Below, in pieces: positions 37,032-46,467 of a stretch of DNA of 64,000 bases (the stretch's first letter is position 1; the number at the start of each line of letters is the position of its first letter). Where the stretch lies: NCBI RefSeq assembly GCF_011290365.1, contig NZ_CP049786.1, positions 2,542,001-2,606,000 on the forward strand. The letters are read 5' to 3'. The position numbers and the translations under genes were made by a program. Source of the DNA: Leclercia sp. 29361 (GTDB lineage Bacteria; Pseudomonadota; Gammaproteobacteria; Enterobacterales; Enterobacteriaceae). The notes beneath the pieces were generated by a model. It was not told the origin of the DNA and did not search any database. It worked only from the letters and a program-made list of their open reading frames with translations.

Positions 37032-37799
37032 TTAGCGTCCTTTAAAGTCGGGGGTGCGTTTTTGCAGAAAGGCATCAATGCCCTCGCGGCGATCCTCGGT
37101 GGCTGCCAGCAGGGTAAAGAGCTGACGCTCCTGGGCCAGCCCGGCCTGCAGGGCCACTTCCTGAGACTGGCGTAAGGCCTGCTTCGCGGCCTGCAACGCC
37201 AGCGGGGAGTGACGCGCCATCAGCGCCGCCTGCTGGAGAGCATATTCCAGGGTCAGAGATTCGGGATAAACGTCGCTCACCAGACCCGCGGCCAGCGCCT
37301 GACGGGCGGTAATGCTCTCTCCGGTCAGCACCATTTTGCTGGCCAGTGATTTGCCCACGCTGCGGATCAGGCGTTGGGTGCCGCCCGCGCCGGGCATGAT
37401 GCCCAGCGTAATTTCTGGCAGGCCGAAACGGGCGTTCTCCCCGGCAATCACCACATCGCACAGCAGCGCCAGTTCGCAGCCTGCGCCCAGCGCGTAGCCG
37501 TTGACCGCGGCGATAAGTGGTTTGCTGAAGGCGTTGATGCGCCCCCACAGCTGGGGACGAATATCGTTCAGGGTGGCGACCAGATCTTTCTCGGCCATCT
37601 CATTGAGGTCGGCCCCGGCGGCAAAGAAGCGTTCGTTGCCGGAGATCACACACACCGAGATCTCGCGGTCGTCAGCTGCGGCTTCCAGAGTAGTTGCCAG
37701 CTCGCTCAGCAATCCATTGTTGAGGGCGTTACGGGCCGCCGGGCGGTTGAGAGTCAGGTGCAACACCCGACCCTGACGGGTAACAATCAGGTCGCTCAT
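37032..37799 (-). CDS. paaF: 2,3-dehydroadipyl-CoA hydratase PaaF
   Basis: This 255-residue crotonase hydrates 2,3-dehydroadipyl-CoA to 3-hydroxyadipyl-CoA. Typical enoyl-CoA hydratase motifs are [38 protein letters not shown] with the first catalytic Glu nearby, and [15 protein letters not shown] with the second. It overlaps paaE by four bases (ATGA) and lies two bases before paaG. Confidence 0.95.
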   Translation of the reverse strand: MSDLIVTRQGRVLHLTLNRPAARNALNNGLLSELATTLEAAADDREISVCVISGNERFFAAGADLNEMAEKDLVATLNDIRPQLWGRINAFSKPLIAAVNGYALGAGCELALLCDVVIAGENARFGLPEITLGIMPGAGGTQRLIRSVGKSLASKMVLTGESITARQALAAGLVSDVYPESLTLEYALQQAALMARHSPLALQAAKQALRQSQEVALQAGLAQERQLFTLLAATEDRREGIDAFLQKRTPDFKGR

Positions 37800-38866
37800 G
37801 CCATCCCCTTCGCGTCAAAGTCCACCACCACGTCGCTGGTCAGCGGCAGGGCCTGACAGCTCAGAACGTAGCCCGCCGCCAGTTCGTCCGGCTCGAGGCT
37901 GTAGTTGGTCGCCATATCCACTTTCCCGCGCAGCACTTTGCATTTGCAGGTGGCGCAGACTCCGCCCTTGCAGGCGTACGGCAGATCCGCCCCCTGACGC
38001 AGGGCGGCGTCGAGAATGCTCTCGTCGTCGGCAGTAAGGGTGATCTCGCGGTCGCGTCCGTCCTGGCGCACCGTCACTTTCTGGCCCTCCACCTGCACGG
38101 TGTGGGCGCGTTTTACGCTGGTGCCCGGGGTGTTGAAGCGTTCCAGATGCAAGGATTTTTCCGGCATGCCCAGCGCTTTCAGAGTCTGCTCGGCCTCGTC
38201 CATCATCGCCGCCGGGCCGCAGATAAAGGCTTCGTCAAACTGGCTGAAGTCGATCAGATGTTTCGCCAGCGCCTGCAATTTTTCGCCGTCGATGCGGCCT
38301 TGCAGCAGCTCGCTGTCCAGCGTCTCCTGGCTGAAGATATTGACCACCTGCAGGCGGGTCGGATAGCTGTCCTTCAGATCGGCCAGCGCCTGGCGGAACA
38401 TCATGCTCTGGCTGCTGCGGTTGCCGTAGATCAGGGTGAACTGGCTGGTGGGTTCGGTTTTCAGGGTGCTGGAGACGATCGCCAGCATCGGGGTGATGCC
38501 GGAACCGGCGGCAATCGCCAGATAGCAGCCTTCGCGTTCCGCCTGAGGCTGATAACCAAAGTGACCCTGGGGCACCATCACCTCCAGCGCCATCCCCTGT
38601 GTGATCTCATCCCGGGCATAGCGCGAGAAGCGCCCGCCGTCGATGGCTTTCACCGCCACGCTGATCTCGCCCGGCTGAACGCTGCGACAGATGGAGTAGC
38701 AGCGGCGCAACTCTTCGCCCGCCAGATGGGCTTTCAGGGTCAGATGCTGGCCCGGACGGAAGCGATACGCCTCCTGCAACGCCTGGGGAACCGCGAAGGT
38801 GATGGTCACCGCATCGCGGGTCTCGGGTTCTACTTTTGCCACCGTTAAGGAATAAAACGTTGTCAT
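37796..38866 (-). CDS. paaE: Phenylacetyl-CoA 1,2-epoxidase reductase subunit PaaE
   Basis: This 356-residue reductase passes electrons from NADPH through FAD and a [2Fe-2S] cluster to the PaaAC oxygenase. The FAD domain has RCYSICRS (RxYS type), the NAD(P) domain AIAAGSGITPMLAIVSS, and the C-terminal plant-type ferredoxin PYACKGGVCATCKCK with a distal Cys. The start MTTFYSLTVAKVE matches E. coli PaaE in length; the 30-codon upstream extension overlaps paaD and is rejected. Confidence 0.96.
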   Translation of the reverse strand: MTTFYSLTVAKVEPETRDAVTITFAVPQALQEAYRFRPGQHLTLKAHLAGEELRRCYSICRSVQPGEISVAVKAIDGGRFSRYARDEITQGMALEVMVPQGHFGYQPQAEREGCYLAIAAGSGITPMLAIVSSTLKTEPTSQFTLIYGNRSSQSMMFRQALADLKDSYPTRLQVVNIFSQETLDSELLQGRIDGEKLQALAKHLIDFSQFDEAFICGPAAMMDEAEQTLKALGMPEKSLHLERFNTPGTSVKRAHTVQVEGQKVTVRQDGRDREITLTADDESILDAALRQGADLPYACKGGVCATCKCKVLRGKVDMATNYSLEPDELAAGYVLSCQALPLTSDVVVDFDAKGMA

Positions 38867-38873
38867 GGCGACC

Positions 38874-39371
38874 TCAGATACATTTGAAATAGTCGAAGGG
38901 TTCCCGGCAGCTGTCGCAGCGGTAGAGCGCTTTGCAGGCCGTAGAACCAAATTCACTGATCATCGTGGTACGGGTGCTGGCGCAGCGCGGACAGGTCACC
39001 TCGGCGGGCAGATGCGCGTGGCAGCTGTGACCGGCCGGGGGGCTGATGCCGTACTGGCGCAGACGCTCCCGGGCGTCCGGGGTCATCCAGTCGGTGGTCC
39101 ACGCCGGGTCAAGCTGGATGGAGATCTGCACCGGTCCATAGCCGTGAGCGGTCAACGTGTCGCGGATCGCCCCCATCAGGTGGTCGGTGGCCGGGCAGCC
39201 GGAATAGGTTGGCGTAAAGCCGATGGCCCAGCCCTCACCCTGCGGGGTAACGCTGCGCACCATCCCTAAATCGGTAATGGTCAGCACCGGGATCTCCGGG
39301 TCCGGGATCTGGCTTAACAGGGACCAGATCTGCGGGACGGCGGCGGGTGCGGGTTCAGCGAAACGTTGCAT
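38874..39371 (-). CDS. paaD: PaaD, MIP18-family Fe-S assembly factor of the epoxidase
   Basis: This 165-residue protein has a MIP18/DUF59 domain (IPDPEIPVLTITDLGMVRSV ... GFTPTYSGCPATDHLMG) and a C-terminal zinc-ribbon (CPRC...CDSCREPF). It is needed for in vivo activity of the PaaABCE epoxidase, probably for its Fe-S or metal centre. The start MQRFAEPAPAAV is set by homology; seven upstream codons are excluded. Confidence 0.94.
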   Translation of the reverse strand: MQRFAEPAPAAVPQIWSLLSQIPDPEIPVLTITDLGMVRSVTPQGEGWAIGFTPTYSGCPATDHLMGAIRDTLTAHGYGPVQISIQLDPAWTTDWMTPDARERLRQYGISPPAGHSCHAHLPAEVTCPRCASTRTTMISEFGSTACKALYRCDSCREPFDYFKCI

Positions 39372-39385
39372 GGTGCTCTCCTGCT

Positions 39386-40132
39386 CTACCACTGCTGGCC
39401 GGGATTGACGCGCTGGAGATATTGCATCTCTGCCAGCATCGGTCCCAGATGTTCGGTGTGCAGCCCTTTACGGCCGCCGCTGCGATAGGCCGACGCTTCC
39501 GGCACGCTCAGCGTCGCCGCGTTCAGCCCGGCAAAGACTTCCGCTTCCCATTCGTCACGCAGGCTGCGCGGATCGACGGCGATACCCTCGGCCACCAGGC
39601 CTAAGTCGATCTCGTCGGCTTCGAACAGCTCGGCGGTGAAACGCCACAGGTCGTTGATCGCCTGCTGCATTTTCTGCGTGGAAACCGCCGTGCCGTTCCC
39701 CAGGCGTTCCAGCCAGCCACGGCTGAAGCGCAGGTGATAGCGCGCTTCTTTGATGGATTTGGCGGCAATGGCGGCCAGCTGCGGGTCGCGGCTGTTCGTC
39801 AGACGGGTAAACAGCGCCACGTGCCAGGCGTCGATAAAGTACTGTCGGGCAATGGTGTCGGCGAAGTTGCCGTTCGGCTGCTCCACCAGCAGCAGGTTGC
39901 TGAACTGGCGTTCGTCGCGCTGGAAGGCCAGCGTATCTTCATCGCCCGCCCCTTCCAGTTCGGCGGCGTAGGTTAAGAAGTTGCGTGCCTGGCCCAGCAG
40001 GTCGAGGCCGATATTGGCCAGCGCGAGGTCAATCTCCAGCTCCGGGGCGTGGCCACACCAGGCCCCCAGACGCTGAGAGAGCACCAGGCCGTTATCACCC
40101 AGACGCAGAACATAGTGCGTTAACGTTTTCAT
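39386..40132 (-). CDS. paaC: Phenylacetyl-CoA epoxidase structural subunit PaaC
   Basis: This 248-residue ferritin-like helical protein is the non-catalytic partner of PaaA, forming the core of the epoxidase. LALANIGLDLLGQARNFL and KEARYHLRFSRGWLERLG are the PaaC versions of the diiron-site helices. The start MKTLTHYVLRLGDN, with GAGGT 5 nt upstream, matches the E. coli length; four codons more are in frame. Confidence 0.95.
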   Translation of the reverse strand: MKTLTHYVLRLGDNGLVLSQRLGAWCGHAPELEIDLALANIGLDLLGQARNFLTYAAELEGAGDEDTLAFQRDERQFSNLLLVEQPNGNFADTIARQYFIDAWHVALFTRLTNSRDPQLAAIAAKSIKEARYHLRFSRGWLERLGNGTAVSTQKMQQAINDLWRFTAELFEADEIDLGLVAEGIAVDPRSLRDEWEAEVFAGLNAATLSVPEASAYRSGGRKGLHTEHLGPMLAEMQYLQRVNPGQQW

Positions 40133-40140
40133 CCCGGACC

Positions 40141-40428
40141 TCACATGTGCTCGATGCCATCAGGGATGGTGTAGAAAGTGGGATGACGATAAACCTTGGT
40201 TTCCGCCGGATCGAAAAACTCACCGCGCTCTTCCGGCTGCGAGGCAACGATTTCACTCGCCTTCACCACCCAGATGGAGCAGCCTTCGCTGCGGCGGGTG
40301 TAGGCATCGCGGGCGTTTTCCAGCGCCATGCGGTCGTCGGCGGCGTGCAGGCTGCCGACGTGACGGTGAGACAACCCCTGTTTGCTGCGGACAAACACTT
40401 CGTATAACGGCCAGTATGTTTTGCTCAT
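40141..40428 (-). CDS. paaB: Phenylacetyl-CoA epoxidase subunit PaaB
   Basis: This 95-residue protein is the PaaB subunit of the multicomponent epoxidase, thought to bridge PaaAC heterodimers. It is almost identical to E. coli PaaB (YWPLYEVFVR...GLSHRHVGSLHAADDRMALE). The start MSKTYWPLYE is preceded by AGGGGAATCACG; a 24-codon extension overlapping paaA is rejected. Confidence 0.95.
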   Translation of the reverse strand: MSKTYWPLYEVFVRSKQGLSHRHVGSLHAADDRMALENARDAYTRRSEGCSIWVVKASEIVASQPEERGEFFDPAETKVYRHPTFYTIPDGIEHM

Positions 40429-40439
40429 CGTGATTCCCC

Positions 40440-41369
40440 TTACGCAACCTTGCGGGCGTGTTGTTTTTCTGCGTGCGCCAGGGCGGCTTCGCGCACCCAC
40501 GTCCCCTCTTCCCAGGCTTTATTCTTGGCGGCCAGACGCTCGTGATTGCAGATCCCACGGCCATTGATAACGTCGTCAAACTCCTGCCAGTCGATCTCGC
40601 CGAAACGGTAGTGACCGCTTTCAGCATCGAAGTGCAGATCCGCATCCGGGACGGTCATCCCCAACATCTCCACCTGCGGGACGGTGTTATCGACGAAGCG
40701 CTGACGCAGCTCGTCGTTACCAAAGCGTTTGATCTTCCAGGCCAGGCTGCGGGCGCTGTTCGGCGAGTTGTCGTCGTTTGGCCCGAACATCATCAGCGCT
40801 GGCCACCAGAAACGGTTGATGGCGTCCTGCAGCATCTGCCGCTGGGCCTCGTTGCCCTGAGCCAGCGCCATGCAGGCTTCAAAGCCCTGACGCTGGTGGA
40901 AGCTCTCTTCTTTACAGATTTTCACCATCGCCCGGGCATAAGGACCATACGATGTACGGCACAGCGCCACCTGGTTAACGATGGCCGCACCATCCACCAG
41001 CCAGCCAATCACGCCGATATCGGCCCAGCTCAGGGTCGGGTAGTTGAAGATCGAGGAGTACTTCATCTTGCCGTCGAGCATCTTCTGGTAGATGTCTTCC
41101 CGGGCGCAGCCCAGCGTCTCCGCCGCGCTGTAGAGATAGAGGCCGTGTCCGGCTTCATCCTGCACTTTCGCCAGCAGGATGGCCTTGCGGCGCAGCGTCG
41201 GGGCGCGGGCGATCCAGTTCCCTTCCGGCAGCATGCCGACAATTTCGGAGTGGGCGTGCTGACCAATCTGGCGGATCAGCGTCTTGCGGTACGCGTCAGG
41301 CATCCAGTCCTGCGGCTCGATGGCCGTCTCTTGCGCGATTCGCTGTTCAAAGCGTTGTTCTTCCGTCAC
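40440..41369 (-). CDS. paaA: Phenylacetyl-CoA epoxidase catalytic subunit PaaA
   Basis: This 309-residue ferritin-like diiron oxygenase inserts one oxygen atom into the ring of phenylacetyl-CoA, giving the 1,2-epoxide. Metal-ligand motifs are [17 protein letters not shown] and [13 protein letters not shown] (both E-x-x-H). It is first in the operon paaABCDEFGHIJK and divergent from paaZ, with a 282-bp shared control region carrying candidate PaaX and CRP sites. Confidence 0.97.
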   Translation of the reverse strand: MTEEQRFEQRIAQETAIEPQDWMPDAYRKTLIRQIGQHAHSEIVGMLPEGNWIARAPTLRRKAILLAKVQDEAGHGLYLYSAAETLGCAREDIYQKMLDGKMKYSSIFNYPTLSWADIGVIGWLVDGAAIVNQVALCRTSYGPYARAMVKICKEESFHQRQGFEACMALAQGNEAQRQMLQDAINRFWWPALMMFGPNDDNSPNSARSLAWKIKRFGNDELRQRFVDNTVPQVEMLGMTVPDADLHFDAESGHYRFGEIDWQEFDDVINGRGICNHERLAAKNKAWEEGTWVREAALAHAEKQHARKVA

Positions 41370-41382
41370 GTCATCACCCTTA

Positions 41383-41422
41383 TGATTCGTTTAACTGGTA
41401 AATTTCATTCAATGATGAATCA
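41383..41422 (-). promoter_or_regulatory. Candidate PaaX operator at paaA
   Basis: TGATTC (41383-41388) and GAATCA (41417-41422) are perfect inverted hexamers with a 28-nt spacer, 14-53 bp before the paaA start. They resemble the TGATTC/GAATCA arrangement known for E. coli PaaX. Confidence 0.7.
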
Positions 41423-41482
41423 CTTAGTTTCTTAAAAGTTACACAAAGGTTAAATATAACCCCAAGGAGTGTTTGTTTATTT

Positions 41483-41498
41483 TGTGATGTGGCTCGCA
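41483..41498. promoter_or_regulatory. CRP-like site in the paaA/paaZ control region
   Basis: TGTGA-TGTGGC-TCGCA matches the CRP consensus with one mismatch. It lies between the two candidate PaaX operators, in line with the cAMP-CRP activation of the E. coli Pa and Pz promoters. Confidence 0.55.
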
Positions 41499-41598
41499 AG
41501 GCTTTTGCTGAGCCCCTTCTGCGGCGGAAAACAGGAAGCAGGAATAGTCAGACAAGATCACACTGTTAACAAATCATTAAAACATCCCTTGCATTTTA

Positions 41599-41638
41599 TG
41601 ATTCATAATCAAACTATCTATAGTGAAATTACGAACCA
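41599..41638 (+). promoter_or_regulatory. Candidate PaaX operator at paaZ, with -10 hexamer
   Basis: TGATTC (41599-41604) and GAACCA (41633-41638, one mismatch) are separated by 28 nt, the same spacing as at paaA. A TATAGT -10-like hexamer (41619-41624) lies inside, so repressor binding would cover the paaZ promoter. Confidence 0.6.
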
Positions 41639-41651
41639 CTCGGAGAGAAAA

Positions 41652-43697
41652 ATGCAGCAGTTAGCCAGCTTTTTGTCCGGCACCTGGCAGTCTGGCCGGG
41701 GCCGTGAGCGCACTATTCAGCACGCCATCAGCGGCGAAACCCTCTGGCAGGTCACCAGCGAAGGGCTGGATATGGCCGCCGCGCGTCGTTACGCCATTGA
41801 GCAAGGCGGTGAATCACTTCACGCCATGACCTTTATCGAGCGCGCCGCAATGCTGAAAGCGGTGGCAAAACATCTGATGAGCCAGAAAGAGATGTTCTAT
41901 GCCCTCTCCGCGCAGACCGGAGCGACCCGCGCCGACAGCTGGGTAGATATCGAGGGCGGGATTGGGACGCTGTTCACCTTCGCCAGCCTCGGTAGCCGCG
42001 AACTGCCGGACGATACCCTGTGGCCGGAAGATGAACTGATCCCCCTGTCGAAAGAAGGCGGTTTTGCCGCCCGTCACGTCCTGACCTCGAAATCCGGCGT
42101 GGCCGTCCACATCAACGCCTTTAACTTCCCCTGCTGGGGAATGCTGGAAAAACTGGCTCCAACCTGGCTGGCGGGGATGCCGGCAATCATCAAACCGGCC
42201 ACCGCCACCGCCCAGGTGACCCAGGCGATGGTAAAAGCGATTGTCGACAGCGGCCTGGTGCCGGACGGCGCCATCAGCCTGATCTGCGGCGGCGCGGGGG
42301 ATCTTCTCGACCAGCTCGATCATCAGGACGTGGTGACCTTTACCGGCTCCGCCGTCACCGGCCAGATGCTGCGCGTCCACCCGAACATCGTCGCCCGATC
42401 GATTCCGTTTACCATGGAAGCCGACTCCCTGAACTGCTGCGTGCTGGGGGATGACGTCACTCCGGAGCAGCCGGAGTTTGCCCTGTTTATCCGCGAAGTG
42501 GTGCGGGAGATGACGGCCAAAGCCGGACAGAAATGTACCGCCATCCGCCGCATTATTGTGCCGCAGGCGCAGGTGGAAGCCGTCAGCCAGGCGCTGATCG
42601 CCCGGCTGGAGAAAGTGGCCGTGGGTGACCCGGCCCAGGAAGGGATCAAGATGGGTTCGCTGGTCAACGCCGACCAGCGCGCTGACGTGCAGGAGAAGGT
42701 GGATGCCTTAGTGACGGCAGGCTGTCAGATCCGTCTGGGCGGTAAAGCCGACCTGAACGCCGCCGGGGCCTTCTTCCCGCCGACGCTGCTGTTCTGCCCG
42801 CAGCCGGACGAAACCCCGGCCGTACACGCCACCGAAGCCTTTGGCCCGGTTGCCACCCTGATGCCGTATCAGGACCGCGAACACGCCATGGCCCTGGCCC
42901 GCGCCGGGGAAGGCAGCCTCGCCGGGACTTTGGTGACCGCCGATCTGCGCCTGGCGCGTCAGTTCATCGCCGGGGCCGCGCGGGCCCACGGGCGTATCCA
43001 GATCCTCAACGAAGAGTCGGCCAAAGAGTCTACCGGCCACGGCTCCCCGCTGCCGCAGCTGGTGCACGGCGGTCCGGGCCGTGCCGGGGGTGGCGAAGAG
43101 CTGGGCGGTCTGCGGGCGGTGAAACACTACCTGCAACGCACCGCGATCCAGGGCAGCCCGAGCATGCTGGCCGCCATCAGCCAGCAGTGGGTGCGTGGCG
43201 CCAAAGTGCAGGAGGATCGCGTCCATCCGTTCCGCAAATACTTCGAAGAGCTGCAGCCGGGCGACAGCCTGCTGACCCCGCGCCGCACCCTGACCGAGAC
43301 CGATATCGTTAACTTTGCCTGCCTGAGCGGAGATCATTTCTACGCCCACATGGACAAGATTGGCGCGGCGGAGTCGATTTTTGGCGAGCGCGTGGTGCAT
43401 GGGTACTTCCTGATCTCCGCCGCCGCCGGGCTGTTCGTCGATGCGGGCGTCGGGCCGGTGATCGCCAACTACGGCATGGAGAACCTGCGCTTTATCGAGC
43501 CGGTGAAACCGGGCGATACCATCCAGGTGCGTCTGACCTGTAAGCGCAAGACCCTGAAGAAACAGCGCACGGCGGAAGAGAAACCGACCGGCGTGGTCGA
43601 GTGGTCGGTTGAGATCGTCAACCAGCACCAGCAGCCGGTGGCGCTCTACTCGATTCTGACCCTCGTCTCCCGCCAGCACGGCGATTTTGACGCCTGA
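41652..43697 (+). CDS. paaZ: Bifunctional oxepin-CoA hydrolase / 3-oxo-5,6-dehydrosuberyl-CoA semialdehyde dehydrogenase PaaZ
   Basis: This 681-residue fusion enzyme opens the oxepin ring and oxidises the resulting aldehyde with NADP. The N-terminal aldehyde dehydrogenase domain (1-520) has Glu in TMEADSLNC and the catalytic Cys in [12 protein letters not shown]. The C-terminal MaoC-like (R)-hydratase domain has [15 protein letters not shown] with the Asp/His pair. The start at [12 protein letters not shown] (GGAG upstream) matches the E. coli protein; 61 in-frame upstream codons cover the operator and are not coding. Confidence 0.96.
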   Translation: MQQLASFLSGTWQSGRGRERTIQHAISGETLWQVTSEGLDMAAARRYAIEQGGESLHAMTFIERAAMLKAVAKHLMSQKEMFYALSAQTGATRADSWVDIEGGIGTLFTFASLGSRELPDDTLWPEDELIPLSKEGGFAARHVLTSKSGVAVHINAFNFPCWGMLEKLAPTWLAGMPAIIKPATATAQVTQAMVKAIVDSGLVPDGAISLICGGAGDLLDQLDHQDVVTFTGSAVTGQMLRVHPNIVARSIPFTMEADSLNCCVLGDDVTPEQPEFALFIREVVREMTAKAGQKCTAIRRIIVPQAQVEAVSQALIARLEKVAVGDPAQEGIKMGSLVNADQRADVQEKVDALVTAGCQIRLGGKADLNAAGAFFPPTLLFCPQPDETPAVHATEAFGPVATLMPYQDREHAMALARAGEGSLAGTLVTADLRLARQFIAGAARAHGRIQILNEESAKESTGHGSPLPQLVHGGPGRAGGGEELGGLRAVKHYLQRTAIQGSPSMLAAISQQWVRGAKVQEDRVHPFRKYFEELQPGDSLLTPRRTLTETDIVNFACLSGDHFYAHMDKIGAAESIFGERVVHGYFLISAAAGLFVDAGVGPVIANYGMENLRFIEPVKPGDTIQVRLTCKRKTLKKQRTAEEKPTGVVEWSVEIVNQHQQPVALYSILTLVSRQHGDFDA

Positions 43698-43739
43698 TCC
43701 CCCTCCCACCGGGTAACGTCGCGCACGTTACCCGGCTTC

Positions 43740-43777
43740 TGGCACATCTGACAAAACATCTGGCAAATGCAGGCAAA
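43740..43777 (+). promoter_or_regulatory. Candidate FeaR sites upstream of tynA
   Basis: TGGCA-N8-AAA at 43740-43755 matches the FeaR-type pattern TGNCA-N8-AAA. A second TGGCA at 43761, followed by AAA after nine bases, lies 21 bp downstream in direct repeat. Both point toward tynA. Confidence 0.55.
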
Positions 43778-43873
43778 CGGTACGCACAGCGATATTGCTA
43801 TGTTGGCTATGAATAAACCGCGCGCAGAACAGCGGTCCCGAGTGGATAACAACACATACAACAGAGGTTAATC

Positions 43874-46141
43874 ATGGGAAGCTCCTCAATCTTTTCTCCA
43901 CGTAAAACGGCGCTGGCGTTGGCCGTTGCTTGTCTCTTTTCCGGTCAGGTGCTGGCTCACGGTAGCGCGGCGCATATGGTCGAGATGGACAAAACCCTGG
44001 CCGAGTTTGGCGCTGATGTGAAATGGGACGACTATGCCGGGATCTACACCATCAGCAAAGACGGGGCCTTCATCAAAGTGAAGCCGGGCGCAACCACTGC
44101 CATCGTCAACGGTAAACCGCTCACCCTACAGGCACCGGTGGTGATGAAGGACAATAAGGCCTGGATCGCCGATACCTTTGTCAACGATGTGTTCCAGTCC
44201 GGCCTCGACCAGACCTTCCAGGTGGAGAAGACCCCGCACCCGCTGAACGCCCTGTCCGCAGATGAAATTAAACAGGCTGTCGAGATTGTGAAAGCCTCGC
44301 CGGACTTTAAACCCAATACCCGCTTTACCCAGATCGCTCTGGCCGAGCCGGAAAAAGCCAAAGTGTGGGACTTCGTGCTGAACGGCACGGCGGTGGATGC
44401 GCCGCGTCAGGCCAATGTCACCATGCTGGACGGCAAATTCGTTATCGAAGCGCTGGTGGATCTGAAAGATAAGAAAATCATGCACTGGGAGCCGATTAAA
44501 GATGCCCACGGCATGGTGCTGCTGGATGACTTTATGGCGGTACAGAAGATCGTCACCGGCAGCCAGGAGTATGCCGACGCGCTGAAAACACGCGGGATCA
44601 ATGACCCGGGCAAGGTGATGACCACCCCGCTGACCGTCGGCTACTTTGACGGCAAAGATGGCCTGAAGCAGGAAGATCGCCTGCTGAAAGTGGTGAGCTA
44701 TCTGGACACGGGCGACGGTAACTACTGGGCGCACCCGATTGAAAACCTGGTGGCGGTGGTGGATCTGATCGAGAAGAAGATCGTCAAAATCGAAGAAGGT
44801 GCGATTGTCCCGGTACCGATGGAACCTCGTCCTTATGACGGCCGCGACCGCGAGCCGGTCGCCCATAAACCGCTGGAGATCACCGAGCCGGAAGGCAAGA
44901 ACTACACCATCACCGGCAATATGATCCACTGGCAGAACTGGGACTTCCATCTGAGCCTCGACTCCCGCGTCGGGCCCATCATCTCCACCGTGACCTTTAA
45001 CGACAACGGCAAAAAACGCCAGGTGATGTATGAAGGATCGCTGGGGGGGATGATCGTGCCTTACGGCGACCCGGACGTGGGCTGGTACTTCAAAGCTTAT
45101 CTCGACTCCGGCGACTACGGGATGGGCACTCTGACCTCCCCGCTGGTGCGCGGCAAAGATGTGCCGTCCAATGCCGTGCTGCTGAATCAGACCATCCCGG
45201 ATTACACCGGGGCGCCGATGGAGATCCCACGGGCGATGGCGATTTTCGAACGCTACGCCGGGCCGGAGTATAAGCATCAGGAGATGAATCAGCCGAACGT
45301 CAGCACCGAGCGTCGTGAGCTGGTAGTGCGCTGGATCAGTACCGTCGGCAACTACGACTACATCTTCGACTGGGTGTTCCACGAAAACGGCACCATCGGC
45401 ATCGATGCCGGGGCGACCGGTATCGAAGCGGTGAAAGGGGTGACGGCGAAAACCATGCACGACCCGAGCGCCAAAGAGGATACCAAATACGGGACCCTGA
45501 TCGACCACAACATCGTCGGGACCACCCATCAGCACATCTATAACTTCCGTCTGGATATGGACGTGGATGGCACCAGCAACAGCCTGGTGGCGATGGATCC
45601 GGAGGTGAAGCCGAACACCGCGGGCGGCCCACGTACCAGTACCCTGCAAATCAACCAGTACAACATCGATACCGAGCAGCAGGCGGCGCAAAAATTTGAC
45701 CCGGGCACCATTCGTCTGCTGAGCAACACCAGCAAGGAGAACCGCATGGGCAACCCGGTCTCCTACCAGATCATCCCGTATGCGGGCGGTACGCACCCGG
45801 TGGCCACCGGCGCGAAGTTCGCTCCGGACGAGTGGATCTATCACCGTCTGAGCTTTATGGATAAACAGCTGTGGGTGACCCGATACCATCCGAACGAGAT
45901 GTACCCGGAAGGGAAATTCCCGAACCGCTCCAGCCAGGATCAGGGGCTGGGCCAGTTCAGCAAGGATAACGAGTCGCTGGATAAGCAGGATAACGTGGTG
46001 TGGATGACCACCGGTACGACCCACGTGGCGCGGGCGGAGGAGTGGCCGATCATGCCAACCGAGTGGGTGCATACCCTGCTCAAACCCTGGAACTTCTTCG
46101 ACGAAACGCCGTCTTTGGGCAAGAAGAAAGAGGGGCAGTAA
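43874..46141 (+). CDS. tynA: Periplasmic copper amine oxidase TynA (primary-amine oxidase)
   Basis: This 755-residue enzyme oxidises phenylethylamine and tyramine to the aldehydes, ammonia and hydrogen peroxide in the periplasm. A Sec signal peptide (TALALAVACLFSGQVLAHG) leads into the copper-amine-oxidase N-terminal domains and the catalytic domain. The Tyr that becomes topaquinone lies in VGNYDYIFDW (about 465). Copper ligands are the two His of GTTHQHIYNF and the late His of TTGTTHVARAEEW. AGAGG precedes the start. It is convergent toward feaB, with an extra gene in between. Confidence 0.96.
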   Translation: MGSSSIFSPRKTALALAVACLFSGQVLAHGSAAHMVEMDKTLAEFGADVKWDDYAGIYTISKDGAFIKVKPGATTAIVNGKPLTLQAPVVMKDNKAWIADTFVNDVFQSGLDQTFQVEKTPHPLNALSADEIKQAVEIVKASPDFKPNTRFTQIALAEPEKAKVWDFVLNGTAVDAPRQANVTMLDGKFVIEALVDLKDKKIMHWEPIKDAHGMVLLDDFMAVQKIVTGSQEYADALKTRGINDPGKVMTTPLTVGYFDGKDGLKQEDRLLKVVSYLDTGDGNYWAHPIENLVAVVDLIEKKIVKIEEGAIVPVPMEPRPYDGRDREPVAHKPLEITEPEGKNYTITGNMIHWQNWDFHLSLDSRVGPIISTVTFNDNGKKRQVMYEGSLGGMIVPYGDPDVGWYFKAYLDSGDYGMGTLTSPLVRGKDVPSNAVLLNQTIPDYTGAPMEIPRAMAIFERYAGPEYKHQEMNQPNVSTERRELVVRWISTVGNYDYIFDWVFHENGTIGIDAGATGIEAVKGVTAKTMHDPSAKEDTKYGTLIDHNIVGTTHQHIYNFRLDMDVDGTSNSLVAMDPEVKPNTAGGPRTSTLQINQYNIDTEQQAAQKFDPGTIRLLSNTSKENRMGNPVSYQIIPYAGGTHPVATGAKFAPDEWIYHRLSFMDKQLWVTRYHPNEMYPEGKFPNRSSQDQGLGQFSKDNESLDKQDNVVWMTTGTTHVARAEEWPIMPTEWVHTLLKPWNFFDETPSLGKKKEGQ

Positions 46142-46145
46142 ACCC

Positions 46146-46176
46146 GTAGGCCCGTGCAAGCATAGCGCCGCCGGGC
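46146..46176. repeat. REP element after tynA
   Basis: One REP unit (GTAGGCCCGTGCAAGCATAG with the closing CGCCGCCGGGC) begins five bases after the tynA stop. Confidence 0.75.
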
Positions 46177-46196
46177 ATTGTCGGGGCACTGTGCGA

Positions 46197-46284
46197 CCTG
46201 ATGCCCTCACCCCGGCCCTCTCCCACAGGGAGAGGGTGCAAACACAAAAAACGGTCACCGGAGGTGACCGTTTTGCTTTTACCT
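46197..46284. repeat. 88-bp repeat, copy A, with terminator hairpins
   Basis: This segment and 48506-48592 agree at about 83 of 88 positions with one 1-bp gap. It contains CCCTCTCCC-ACA-GGGAGAGGG and a second hairpin AACGGTCACC...GGTGACCGTTTTGCTTTT. It ends tynA transcription on the left side of the inserted sulfatase gene. Confidence 0.85.
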
Positions 46285-46308
46285 TGCTGCCGGGCAATTC
46301 CGCCGCAC

Positions 46309-46322
46309 GATAATTAATTATC
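46309..46322. promoter_or_regulatory. AT-rich palindrome before the sulfatase gene
   Basis: GATAATTAATTATC is a perfect 14-bp palindrome, followed by ATTA. It resembles half-sites of Fur or other AT-recognising repressors. It lies about 150 bp before the sulfatase start; function is inference. Confidence 0.3.
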
Positions 46323-46467
46323 ATTAACGGATTTATTTGCTGAATGTATTTGCCTGCTTATAGTTAATCATACCCATGCCGTCCGGGTTGCCTTTCTTAA
46401 AACGTTTTTCTGGTCATCACGCGAAGTTTCCCCTACGCCGCTGTATGCACATTGAGAGGTTTTCAGG

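Noticed and set aside
41469..41651. Upstream in-frame extension of paaZ
   Set aside because: It runs through the candidate CRP and PaaX sites and the -10 region, and homologous PaaZ proteins start at [10 protein letters not shown].
44126..46324. A 732-codon open frame on the minus strand, antisense to tynA
   Set aside because: It lies wholly opposite a confirmed enzyme gene, its translation is His/Arg/Gly/Val-rich with no domain pattern, and it arises from the codon bias of the GC-rich sense gene.
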